A stretch of DNA of 64,000 bases from the NCBI GenBank assembly GCA_040954595.2, contig CM082592.2, forward strand, positions 11,656,001 to 11,720,000, read 5' to 3'. The notes beneath the pieces are model-generated. The model was not told where the DNA came from and ran no database searches. It saw only the letters and a program-made list of their open reading frames with translations. Each line of letters begins with the position of its first letter. Position 1 is the stretch's first letter. Positions 38,934-51,500 of this stretch are shown one piece after another. The translations under genes and the position numbers were made by a program. The stretch is from Balanoglossus misakiensis (taxonomy: Eukaryota > Hemichordata).

Positions 38934-41900
38934 ATGGACGCTTTGTTGGGGTACGACAGCCCCAGTGAAGCCATGGAAAGTGCTGATTTTCAACGCAATC
39001 AAAATGAAGCAAGCGAGGATGTAGTGCAAGTATGTCATTAATACTTTGGCGCTTGCTTTCCTGTAGAATTATATTCAGAAAACGTTTCGTACTTCACTAT
39101 AATGTGTGTAATTTAATCATGACTTCATGATGATGATGGCGGACGTTGTCGTCAGTCGACCAGGTCGTTCATCTCGACACATCACGTAGGCATGAATTGA
39201 CCTGCGTGGTCACGCGTCGTTCATAATTAACAGTAGAGCTGTAGACATGAACGTATTGTGCTGTCTTCCAAATGACATTGGATTTTTCTCTGCAGTACTA
39301 TGTACTGATGAAATAGAATTTGTTTTACAGGAAGAGGAAGGCGGTGTAATGGACATGGATATTGACAATGATGAAGATTCAACCTCTGAGGCTGCTTTCC
39401 ACAAATGGTTAGCAAGTTTTGATGGTGGAGGCCAGGGAGAGATAGAAAGTGTGGAAGAAAAGAAACCTGTTGCTAAGGAGGGACACAAGGGTAAATTTAC
39501 AAGTTCCGGGTTCCGACCCGTCATAGATCAGCCTCCTGTAAAGCCGCAACTTCCCCCGCCACCTCCTTCGCAGCCTCAACCCCAGTCACAGACTGAGATT
39601 AACCTATACCCTCACAGAAAATTCACTGAAGAGCCGATTTCCTCTACTACGACATTCCTTCCCGAGAAACAGTTGGTAGAAGAATCGCCATCCCAGTCAG
39701 AGTCTCCACCGAGAGGCTTTGAGAATAACGCAAACATCATGCAATATTCTGCAGTCAGTTCAAGCTCAACAGCATACCAACAGAAAGCTGACACTTCAGT
39801 GCTGATGAAGAGCGAAGTGACGTCCTCCATCCAGGGACAGTTGGCGCCTCCCCAGATGTCTCAGAAAATGTCTAGCCCACCACCTAGAAGGCGGGACTCT
39901 AGGTCAAGGTCAAGTGAAGTTGAACTGGAAAGGCAAACAAGTACAAGATCAACTTCAAGTGAAAGGCAGACAAGTTCAAGATCAACTTCGAGTGAAATGA
40001 GAGGTGGGATCTCAGGTTGGTGATAGTGTAAAATGTACAGATTGTATGATGAATAAGTTATTTCACTTGAGGTCTTCATATATGATGTGCAGAGCATATT
40101 CTTTTGTTTTTTTAAGAGTTGAATCTGAGGATAGTTGTTCTTCTTTTTACAGATCAGGAAAGAAGAGATTCTGATGCTGGCAAAGCTGGTGAATGCGACA
40201 ACAGAAGCAATGAGGTAAGTGATACAGAACATCTATTTTGTGGCTAACATTAACAAACTATTTTACATTGCAGGTACAGTCTGAACTCAGAGGCTGGGTA
40301 TGTATGTGAGCTAATGACCTACAAGTTGATATCAGAAACAGTAAAATTGTCAGTGAAAATCGGGGAGAGTGTTTCCAAAATTACGACTATTTAACATGCA
40401 CACTGTATTTTACAAGCACCAAATATGAAAAAGAAACCCACATCGAAGAAATGTAGTGATGTACTTCAAAATAAGTGTATGACATTTTTTTCTCAACTGC
40501 ATGGAAAAATATCTGTTCATTGAACTTGTAAAATCAACAAAAATGATAAAAGATGAAATGGAAATTGTGAACAAAATCCCGACAAGGATAGCCAAATCCT
40601 AGTGATATCTCCATTGCCCTTTTGATAACACGTTTTGTGTCATACACACTGTAATACACTCAGCCCCATACCTCAAGACTTGATCACCCTACAGAAGATG
40701 AGATTGACTTAGATCTGCCAACTAAAAGATCATCCAGATCACCCAGAAAGGTGAGTTGCGATATTTGATTCCAAAAGTGGACCCATGTATGACATAAGAA
40801 AGGAGAGATTTTGTCTTTCAGTCAAAAAAATAATGAATGCAGTGATGAGAAAGTGTAAAGGTACCGGTTTTTCAGTTTACTCTTTTCAGCAGTTTAGATG
40901 ATGGCCTGGCCAGTAGGCAGTAAAACAACTCCTGACTTATTTCAGCAGCTGCTGTAGGGAGGTCTCATGAAACTGTCTTCTGCATACCCCTGTCTCCTGT
41001 GCATTGTTTGAGACCTTGTGTTCCTTTATCTCCCACCCTTGCCTACATGTATTATCCTAAAGAGTACTGTGTCTGTTATCGTAAGAGGCCCACTTACTTC
41101 TGTGTAGAGAAAACTTTTATCTACCATCTACAATTGCTCTGAGAGCAGCTCTTGATTTTAGATAAAAGTGTTTCTTGTCTGAAAAATAAGTGGGACAATC
41201 TTGTGTTGAAGAAGTGATGTGGATAATAGATAGTTGTAAGATTTTGCTTTGCCAGAATTTTACATACTAACATTTTTTATATGCCGTTTTTCCTCTAAGA
41301 ACCCCATTCTCCCCCAAACAGGATATGGACGACAGGGATGACTTAAATGCTGGAAGGCGACCTTCTCATCGTGAGGGTAGAGATTCCTCATCATCGCCAC
41401 ACCATCCCAGACAACGAAGCAGGTCACGATCAAAATCAAGGGAAAGAGGTCATCGTCAGATGTCATCCTCTCCAGTTAAGCGCAAGCACAGGTCAAGATC
41501 ACGTTCAAAATCAAGAGAACGCAGTTACAGACAGCGATCTCCACGCAGGAGGAAATATCGACCAAGGTCACGATCAAAATCCAGAGATAGAGGTCATCGC
41601 AGGTCATCATCGCCAAGGAGACGCAGAGCACGATCCAGATCGCGGTCAAAGTCCAGAGAGAGAGGCCGCCGTAGGTCGCCATCACCCAGACGACACAGGC
41701 ACAGATCCCGATCCAGGTCACGGTCACGATCCAGGGATAGAGGTCATAAGAAGTCAGCATCGCCCAGAAAACACAGCCATAGATCAAGGTCAGTGTCAAG
41801 AGAAAGAAGTCACCACAAGTCACTGTCACCAAAGAGACGGAAGTCTAAGTCACCGTCCAGATCTCCTTCGCAATCCGCAGAAAGAAGTCCAATCGCTTCT

Positions 41901-43816
41901 CCAAATTCACAACAACAACAAGACAAATCCAGGTCGAGATCAAAGTCCCAAGAAAGGAGGCACCAAAGATCCCCATCACTTAAGAGACTGCGGAAATCAT
42001 TATCACGATCACGGTCAATATCTAGGGAGAGGAAGCACAGCCGTTCATCAGTGTCGCCCAAGCAACAGAGGCCCAGATCTAGATCAAGGTCAAGGTCTGC
42101 AGGAAGAGGGCATCGGCGCTCACCATCACCAAAGAGACACAGAAGACGATCGAGATCCCGTTCCAAACCGAGAGACAAGCGGCGGCGGTCAAGATCTCGG
42201 GACAAGAGGCGTAGTCGGTCGAGGTCTCGTGATCGACGCAAGAGTCGATCAAAATCCCGTGAGAGGAAGAGAAGCCGGTCAAGATCAAAAGAGAGAAAAC
42301 GAAGGTCAAGATCACCACATGATAGATATCATAGAAGGAGATCCAGGTCTAAAAGTCCAAGACATAGGAGACGGTATGTACTTCATGACAGCAAATTCGG
42401 TCACAAAATTATTCTATGCCAAAGTTGGCAAGTCCATGATGTATGTAAGTTTTCTTCCAAGTCAGATTCAAAGGGTTATTTTCATGGGGAAGGAGAAAAA
42501 CTCCTGTTCAACAATAACCATATTGTATGTATCAAGCAAAGATGATGATTGTGTATTTTCAGATCACCACCACCATTTAGACCGAGGGATAGGTTCAGGT
42601 ACAGACAGTCCAGCTACATTGATGATCCTGCCATGGCCGCACAAGAGAAACTGGCTAGGAAGTTGGAGATTGCCAGGGAGCGTGAAAAAGCCAGATTAGA
42701 AAAACAGAAAAAAGAACAAGAAGAGATGGGCAAAGATGGAGCCGCTGGTGGATGTAAGTATTGGTCGGCAGTTGGCTGATTTTTTGAAGAAGATATAAAA
42801 CTGTTTGATACGTTTAATTTGTGAAATAGAATAACCGCACATCGAAGTTGCAGTATGAATTGTGCATTTGCTTGTATATTGCAGTGACTACGAGTGCTGC
42901 TGGTTTGATGGCTGGATCTCTGGGTCAGGTGACTCCTCAAGAAGCTGTAGCAGCTGCTGCAGCTGCTATGCAGGCCAAAGTGAGTAGTTAGATTTTATTG
43001 CCAGTGGTGCTTTTAAGATTTTTGGTAAATTGTTTCCTCTATCCTGACTACTGCCATCAAATCCAGGTCTTTGCAGAAACTGGTGTGGCTGTTCCCAGTT
43101 ACTACAATCCCACTGCCGTCAATCCTATGCAGTTTGCCGAGCAACAGCAGAAGAGAAAGAAGTTGTGGGGTTCTTTGAAGGAGAAAAAAGAGGTGAGTGC
43201 TACTTGCTTATTCATCAAGTACTTTGTGTTAGCTACAGCAATTGTATATTCAATGTGATATTCAAATGACAGCATATGGTGTCTGTTTTATTGACAAATG
43301 ATTTATCCCACAGGCTGAGAAATCATCGGCTAACCAATGGGAGAAGACCACATTCGGAGACAACTCCACCCAGGCCAAGTTCCGACGTCTGATGGGAATG
43401 AAAGACGAGGGAGGAGAATCTGGTAAGGCCAATCTGAGTACTGTCGGAATAGATCCTTACAAATCCAATTGCTGGGAGTTCCCTGAGCCTGAGTTAGTCA
43501 AATTCTTATCTCCACGTAATGTCGACAAACTAAAGTAACGCTTGAGGAACTCTACAGCAAAGTGTACAGTAACTTTTATGTAATTTCATCTGCAGGTGAA
43601 GATAAAGACGGCCAGCATGTTGACAGAGCCCGACTGATGCAGACACTGGATGAACAGTATGAGCAAGCCAGAGTCAAGACTCACACGCAGAGAAGTTTTG
43701 GTCTTGGATTCAATTTCCCACAAGGCGGTGTCCCTCTACAACCTGGCAGTGGGGGTGGTGGCGCTGTTGGTGGGAGTGGGGGTGGTGGTCCTGGTCCTGG
43801 TGGAGACAACCAATAA
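38934..43816 (+). CDS. RSRC2: RSRC2, arginine/serine-rich coiled-coil protein
   Basis: Exons: 38934-39029, 39331-40003 (or donor at 40015), then either 40153-40214 or 40695-40750, then 41322-42373, 42563-42753, 42885-42979, 43067-43192, 43314-43422 and 43596-43816, giving about 874 residues. The N-terminus is acidic, followed by a Pro/Gln-rich stretch. The 350-codon exon 41322-42373 is a long RS domain (RSRSRSKSRERG units). The C-terminus has YIDDPAMAAQEKLARKLE, then an alanine run, then VPSYYNPTAVNPMQFAEQQ, then the SMAP-like block WEKTTFGDNSTQAKFRRLMG, then LDEQYEQARVKTHTQRSFG and a Gly-rich tail. The order and motifs match RSRC2, a nuclear protein associated with RNA processing whose exact role is poorly known. 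The RS region is longer than I expect for vertebrates. The start was chosen as the first ATG in frame with a good donor after 32 codons. Confidence 0.93.
40153..40214 (+). CDS. RSRC2: RSRC2 alternative exon A (phase 1 to 0)
   Basis: Acceptor TTTTTACAG and donor GTAAGT flank 62 bases that read DQERRDSDAGKAGECDNRSN plus Glu when entered with one carried base. It exits in phase 0 and so joins correctly to the large RS exon. If exon B is added after it the frame breaks. Confidence 0.6.
40695..40750 (+). CDS. RSRC2: RSRC2 alternative exon B (phase 1 to 0)
   Basis: Acceptor CCCTACAG and donor GTGAGT flank 56 bases that read EDEIDLDLPTKRSSRSPRK when joined straight to exon 39331-40003. It exits in phase 0 into the RS exon. 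After exon A it would read to a TAG within six codons. The SR-like residues support it as real coding sequence. Confidence 0.6.
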
Positions 43817-44965
43817 GCTGTCAGGCTCCATTACAATTGTCTTTCCGTCTGTTCAGTACCAAAGTGGAATTAAGTTTTAACACTTGTTAAGGAGCATGCA
43901 TTCTGAATGATTGATGTTGCCATCATTTTCACCTTTTCTTTTTTTAACCAAAAGAAGTACAGAGAATAAAGCTTTTCGTCAGTGTAGTCAAGTTGTAGGA
44001 ATATGCTTAGATGTTCGACAGGTACTTGAGGTTTGTGTATATATGCATGCAGCAGTGAAATTGATAAGATTCATCCAAGCTCTTTGCAAAGATTTTCATA
44101 CTTAGAGTTGTTTACTCTCATATTGGGGATTTATAGCTTATAGAACTGTGGCACAAAGATAGCAGAGTCATCCATACTTGTTTTGTATTTCCCAAAGTAT
44201 TATGTAATATCAGCCACCCTTTTATTAATTAATTCTTGTCTCAGTGACATAGTTTCTTGATTTTCAGACTGACCACATATAAAATATGACCCCTATGAGG
44301 TCACATATTGTAAGCAATTACCAACATTTCACAGATGTTCAACAGATGTTCAAGTGAGACAAAGTCTTCCCTAGTTTAAAGAGAATTATGTTCAACACCA
44401 CAGCTTAATAAGTTCTGGGACATTTACCCCAAAGACATTTTACGCACACCCCAACCCTTGCCCTAACCAAACTGTAGTCAGTAGAACATGTCAGGGGATA
44501 ACTCCTGTTGTTTATTGGCTGAAATACATTATGCAACTTTTTTGATATGATGTACTGACACCTTTCTGTTAATTTGTTTAATATGCTGCGATATTTTAGA
44601 TAGTTTGCTAGTGAAGCCATTGTTTGCAGCTACTGCTATCTATCTGTATGTGAATTGTATGTCTTTTCTGAATCTGATTTTGATTGAATTACATTTTAAC
44701 CATGTTTTAATTTTAAAAATCACTACCAAAAATTTGAAATGATGATAATGTAGTGTCTGTCGTCAATTTAAGTGAGACACTCAAATGTTTTCTTCAGATT
44801 GTCCACATGATCTGTGTTATATTTCAGTCAGTTTCAATTGCATGTGCTGTATTTTTTAAGCACATGTTTATGGTGTGTTTTGTACATCACTTATATCTCT
44901 GGTCCATGTAGCTCAAAATGGTAGACACTATTGTATCCCAGTCTCCGAATAAAAACTGCTTTCAA
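43817..44965 (+). other. RSRC2 3' UTR
   Basis: No open frame of interest. There are two poly(A) signals, AATAAA at 43975-43980 and at 44948-44953. The second lies just before the SHPK promoter region and would give a 3' UTR of about 1.15 kb. The sequence is AT-rich. Confidence 0.6.
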
Positions 44966-45500
44966 GAAATCAAAGACAATTGCTTGTTGTCTGTAATTAT
45001 TACCATCTCTATATTCTTAAGCGAAGAAACAACTTAGGTTGTTTGCATTTATCGTGTGTGAAATATTACCTACAGATTGTCTCCTGGAACGTGTGAAGTC
45101 TAGTACTTTTCGGTGATGTTGCTTTGGGAGGAGAAATGTGCATCGTGGCAGTAAGCTTGTCTGAAAGATGGCAGCTATACATCTCTCACAAAAGATGTGA
45201 AAAGACGAAGCGAGCAGCTGCATCGCTTTGATGTTTTGCCAGCATGATTGTTCAAGTTCCACCCCTGCCCTTTTTATTTTACAGTTCGATGGAAGTTTTG
45301 AGGGCGCTATGTGAAATAAAAGACCGAAAGATGATAACTCATCGACCGTTGAAGCGCAGCCTTGTGTCATATGGTGGAAGGGGGCGTGGCTTAATGAAAT
45401 GAACACAAACTGACGTGACAGACACGCTAAGTATAGGATTGTAGTGCAGCGTGTTTTGAATGCTCCACATGAGATTTTCATTGGTGAATGTCGGGCGAAT
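44966..45500 (+). promoter_or_regulatory. SHPK promoter region
   Basis: This is the gap between the end of RSRC2 and the first SHPK ATG. It holds a GC/KLF-type box GGGGCGTGGC at 45381-45390. AGGGCGCTATGTG near 45300 resembles half of a CTCF site. There is an in-frame open stretch upstream of 45501 but no in-frame ATG in it. Transcription start not visible. Confidence 0.5.
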
Positions 45501-48500
45501 ATGTCCTCGGCCGAGATGAATTTTGCCTCTCCGGCATACATACTGGGAATAGACTTGGGTACGACGTCCGTCAAAGCAGCTATCATTGACAGCGATACCA
45601 AAGAAATCGTGAATACGGCTTCGCGAGAGACAGGAGCGGGAGTCGGTAGTGAGATAGGGCCGCAGGGAAACGAGCAAGATGCAAGCAAGATCATTCGAGC
45701 GTGCTCTATTTGTGTCTCTGGGCTTCCTAAAAATAACTTGGTCAAAGTGTGCAGCATCGGTATCTCTGGGCAGATGCACGGTTGTCTGCTCTGGAAAAGT
45801 GGGAACGGATGGGCTCAAAGAGGGACGGGCAGATATGATACAGAAAAATGTAGTCAACTGATAACGTGGCAGGATCAGCGATGTACCGGTGAGTTCTTGG
45901 CCTCTCTGCCTACCCCGAAATCTCATCTCAGATTGGCGACGGGGCACGGATGCGCAACCTTATTTTGGTTGCAAAGAAATCGTCCAGAGATGATCCGAGA
46001 TTATGATTGTGCAGGGACAATTCAAGACTTTTTGGTCACGATGTTGTGTGGCCTAGAAAAGCCTGTTATGTCTGTTCACAACGCAGCAAGCTGGGGATAT
46101 TTCGACACAGTCAAGAAAGTTTGGAACACGGAGCTGTAAGTACAAAAAGGGATAACACTTTTCAATTTCAGGACAGTTTTTTTCTTCATTTTTGTGAAAG
46201 AACGCTATCAAACGGGTAAAAAGTTGTAAGCATGTCCATTGCGTCCGACATAGTCAAGAACGCGCCGCTACATGTGCGTGGGAAGAAATGTCGTAACCTA
46301 GGAAACAAACTCAGCTCTGGTTACTCCGAGTCGAATTATATACTCCCGGAATGGAAAACATGTTTTATTAAAGTTTTGGTCGGGGCACTGGTTACAAGTG
46401 ATCAGTTTTATATTACTCTGATGGTTTCCATGTGAATTATACCCCAAGAATTCGAACAAACTAGTTTTATCAGAGAAAAGTGTGATGCGCTCACCACAGG
46501 TTGCAGCCTACAACTCTATGGGTGTGCATGACTAGTGTGCATTATATAGAAAGGGCACATACACGAACATGAGTTTATAAAGCAGCATGTATTTCTTGAA
46601 TGTTGGAAATTTTTGTGTATTGGTGGAAATAAGTTACCCATAATTAATGGACCTGTCTATAATTTATAAAGGCACTGCCTGCTATAGACACACTATTGTG
46701 TGTATATATCCAAAAGGTGTGCATGTTTTAAGACCTACCAACACTCTGGGTACATTTAATTACAGAATTACATTCCAAATATATAGACCCTCATAAGTTG
46801 GGGATTGTTACTTCAGTTTGACTACCCAGACATTCCTGTCTACCAGTAAAATATACTAATGTTGCCTTGTGTTACACTAATTAAATTGTACAACTCAGCC
46901 ATTCTAATGCAATGGCAGGTTGACCACTGTGACAGTTGCCAATATTTAGTCAAGTATTTTATAGCAATAGGCAGACTTGCTCATGTTTGGCAGCATATAT
47001 GGCATTGATTTTCAATATCAAAGTGCATTTTTCTCTATCCACAATCAGTTGGGGTCAGAGTAAAGCAAAGGTCACATGATACTTTAAGGTCACCAGTGGC
47101 TGAGTTACAGAGGTCATACACCTTTGCAGGTCACATGATCCCCTCTGCATCAAGCTTTTGTATTTCTGATCCCCCCCCCCCCCTGCGGCTTCTGTTTATG
47201 AGATCAATAAATCAATAACTGGATGATTTAAGGTCCATAACAGGTGCAACTAAAATGTAATAATTAAAGCAGGATTGAAAATTTGCATGTATGTAATGTA
47301 TAGTTTTACCCCCCCCCCCCCCCCCCCCATTAAAGAGTCTCTTTTTAAAAGCCAACTGTGTATCGAAGCCTGATTGATCCTTTCAGTTGCGGAAAGGTTA
47401 AATTTCTCATTCCACAAGTTCATCAGATCAACATAGCAGGTGATTGCCTATCAGAGAATGCATCGATTTTTGCCCAAAGTGATGCACGACTGGTTGCTTG
47501 TTTAACTTGCTCCGGGGAGTATGCCAGCCATTGTGGTTAGGTTACCATGACGATGGATGAAGATGTCGATACTTCATTTTCAAGTGCATTAGTGGTCATT
47601 ATTCCTGATTCAGTATGATGAATTTCTTTAAACTCTTCAAAGGTCAAAATGACAATTTTTGATACTACTAGCATATTGAATTGTTGGTGATTGGGCCGAA
47701 AAAAACTTGTACTGCAGCATATAGGTTATATTCCATGATGATTTTCCTGTGGAGAATGAAATTAAATTTTTTTCCCGGGCAGTGATAAATATCAAGTGGG
47801 TTCAACAGTTACAGTCATCATCGAATGATTTATAGTGAAAACATATTGAACTTTTGGAAATGATGATTGCATGAGCAGAGTGTATGTTGATACCATGTGC
47901 TGCTGTATGACTCTATGAGTCTCTTGTGGGTCAGGCAAAATGTCAGTATGGTGTTTCCTTGTTTTTCATTCAGTTAATGATAAAATTCTACAGTTCATGA
48001 AAAAAGGGCAACGCTTGATTTTATGGGACACCGCAGTTGCCACCTGTGACATTTTGGGCATAAACTACTTCAGGTCACTTCGTTGCATGGTAGATGTTTA
48101 ACATTGAGTGAGTTTCTCTGTTTCTAGAGTTCAGAGGAGTCTGAAAATTCAGTCAACTGTGAAATGGGTAAACGGAAAATTGAATTGATATGGGACACAA
48201 AAATTTCAATCTGTGTAGGATAAAGTTCACATATCCCACTGCAGTTGGTGTGTTTGCACAGCTGAATTGTACATCACTTAGATGGTGTCAAAAATAGGAC
48301 ATTATTTATGGCAGAATTATTTTTATTTTTGGTGCAGCAAGCATCTGCTGATGGATTTTCACTAAGTGCAGTTGTGCAAGACCATGTAGATTTGTAATTC
48401 ATTTCAATGTTGTCAGTTACCTATTTGCATCGGCATGAATTAAATGCACATTCACAATCGCCCACGCTATTATGTACGTATGCTTGCTGCATGTGCACAG

Positions 48501-51500
48501 TTTTTTAAATTGTAAATTTTTCAATTCCCCTAGCTGCTAAGGATCAAGCCAAAGGGAATTCAAGTTACCTTAATTCCCATGTGGAGCATTAAGAGTTCCA
48601 AGAGAGAAAAGTGCTGCGAGCCATTATGCCTTTCTTTGGCATTGCGAAAAAGACACAGCCAAGATTGTCTCATGCCTAGCTGTACATTTTTCGCTCCCTG
48701 AAGGCAAAACATGTATGTATGGCTGAGCCACTAGACTTAGGAACAAGAGGCAGGGGAGTGTTGCTACAGATTTGGAAGTCAGTTTCAACATACACACACA
48801 CTTTGTTTACAGCCAAGAGTGCCATTTCCAAATAATCATCCCCCAACTAATTTATGAGCATACAACTGGCAGCACTTTGGAGATAGCAAGCAGGTGACTG
48901 ATAGTTAATGTTGGCAGTGTTTGCGAGAATGTCACTCATGACTGACAGATCGTGCCTGGGCTATTGTTTATCTGAAGAATATGGCCAGTTGACATACTGA
49001 CATAAGAAACTTGTGTGCTGTCCTCAACAACAGACGAGATGGTGGCGACCATACCGGGGTAGTCTGTGGTGGAGATAGGTAAAAGACAGCAAATCGGGTG
49101 AAAAGAAATAACTAAAGTCTACATATACGATGTGCGTGAATTCGATGATCGTCAGCCTTTAAACTGCAGATTAAAGTGAAGACGCAGACTATAAATCAAA
49201 CCCCAAGGGAAGATTTTTTAGCCATGGCTGGGTCTTAGCCGGTTGTAACTTAATGTGAACTACTCTATTGACTGATTAAACGATAAATCAATTATTGCAG
49301 ACAGTTTTATGGGCGTAATCTACTTGAGAAAGCCACCAAGGGGATTTTTCGTAATTAGATGGTCATCAATTAAAACGATCTCCTTGAAGTACCCAGGATA
49401 GAGACAGGGCTGTCTATAAATATTAGAATAACTGTAATTAAATGTAATGTCCCGTTGCTGGCTGTGAAACTATTCTGAATCAGTATCCAAGTCTGAAGTC
49501 TTCATGCGCGAAGTTACCAATGAGAGAACTGAATTTTTTTGTGCAACAGAAAAAATAATAAAAGGCATTTTAACTCATTTGTACACCAACATTGTTTTTG
49601 AATCAGAGAAGGGGGTACATAAAAAACGATATTGTGTGGTTCCGATGTATACAAGATGAGAGTTTGGTTAAAATACACATGGGTACCCTAGGGTTATTTT
49701 TTTTATCTTCAAATATGATTGATATGGGTTCCTCAGCAAGGTATGGGAAAATTAATACTGAATTTTTATGTGTGCACTGTAGGTGCTTAAAGCCACTATT
49801 GCAATAAAAAATATTCATATCCGAGCCGGGTTTTTTAAGTTGTCTTTGCCGCTCTCATAAAGTACATTTGTTCTGGTTCAGCGATGTCTTTACGAGGCCA
49901 TCTCTAATCTCTGTAAATCTGCAGAATTTCCTCCTCTCTAATAGGTTCTGTTTGTCTCATTCTAGTTTTAATCAGGGAAGCCTCGCAAAATGCCGATGGT
50001 TAATCTCTTTATATTACGTTATCTCTTGTTACAAAGGGCAGCTCCCTAAATCCTTGCGATCTGTTTGTCTGTTTCCACTGGTAACCATCGAATCCAACTT
50101 TAAGATCTCGATCCAGCTGTCTCGGAAAAGCTGAAGGATTATGTTCAATTTAAAGGGCTGACTGTTTAGTGCCTTAACTGGTTCTATAAAAGAGTGAAGT
50201 TCTTGAAATATAATACATTTGAAAAATACATTCAGTTGTTAAATTGAATGATATACGTGAAAATTAATCAGTAAGGGCTTAACTCTTTGAGAAGTACTGC
50301 AGCACAATTTTAGCCTGAAGACAAATTGATTGTTGTATGGAGATCAGCCCTCATGTTGCTGGGTTCTTTATAGACCTTTTGAAATGATGTGTTGAATGGA
50401 AAAAATCTAGTACAACTTTCTTTTAACACATACTCTGCTTACAAATCCACTGTCTCTACACCTAATATTTACCAAACATCTCAGCATTTCAGAAATGATT
50501 GTAGTTGCACTAGGGAAAATATGACACCATCTGAAAAATGCAAAAAGTTTCACCTGCCGCGCCAGACTTCCTGAGAAAATTCCAGCATCACATGTCACAA
50601 ACACCGGAGTAATGAGCCCAAGGAATGGCTTATTTGTGAGAGTCACCGGAATCCTAGATTTCCGGCATTGATTCACGCTGAATCCCATGGCAATTAGCAG
50701 CACAGTGTGTCAATTATTACTCTTTTATGCAGTTTAAAGTTGTGCGTGTATTTTTAAGGCCCATTCAATGAAGTGCTGTCAGTTAGGAAGTAAAGACGTA
50801 GAATGGTTATGGGGTGTTATTTTTGTTGCACATCATATAGCAGGCGTAAAATATACGTTTATCAGTCAGAGATAAAAATGGGAAAGTTTAAAAACTTGAA
50901 ACATTCTTATTATTATCAAATTGTCTAGCTTGGAATTCTCAGTATGTGTTAACCCATGCCATTGGTTTCCAGCCTCGGAAAGTATACGTTTAGAGGTGAC
51001 ACAAAACCTCTTGGACATTAAACACACATATGCCATTATGTACCTTTATAGCTAGGAATTATATGTCTCTAATGTCTTGTGATACGAAGGTAGAATCGTC
51101 TATTTTACAGTCTTTGCACAAACAGCAAGAGAAGAATGAACACCTGTCAATCCTATAAATCCACCCAGTGGCGTACTTTAATCCAAATATAACAAACCTG
51201 TATTAATTTATTATCTGATTACTAAAGACTGGCATTCTTTAGTACCTGGGTGTTAGCAGTTCTCCCAAGACAGGTAGAATCCGAAATACCCTCTAAATAA
51301 TTCAAAGTGAGCAGAGAATCTGTCTTTGTGGAATTGTATATTTCCGTGGTTACACGTTCTAACATCCTGAGGACAAATTCTGCCGTTTTCTGAGTGGGAT
51401 GCACAGTCAATGCAGTCATTAGAGATTCTGTGTCATGTTCAACCATTGAAATCTTTGGTTACAGTGCAGCGTGTCATTAAAGGGAAATAAAAACCTACCC

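Noticed and set aside
41810-42241. Antisense Arg/Asp/Leu-rich frame in the RSRC2 RS exon
   Set aside because: It is the complement of RS codon repeats, which rarely create stops on the other strand.
45017-45947. Two long minus-strand frames (246 and 202 codons) antisense to SHPK exon 1
   Set aside because: They overlap the clear SHPK coding exon and its promoter and show no family; they are shadows of constrained sequence.
47171-47328. Pair of poly-C tracts as a possible i-motif regulatory element
   Set aside because: Homopolymer lengths are unreliable and nothing else nearby supports a function.
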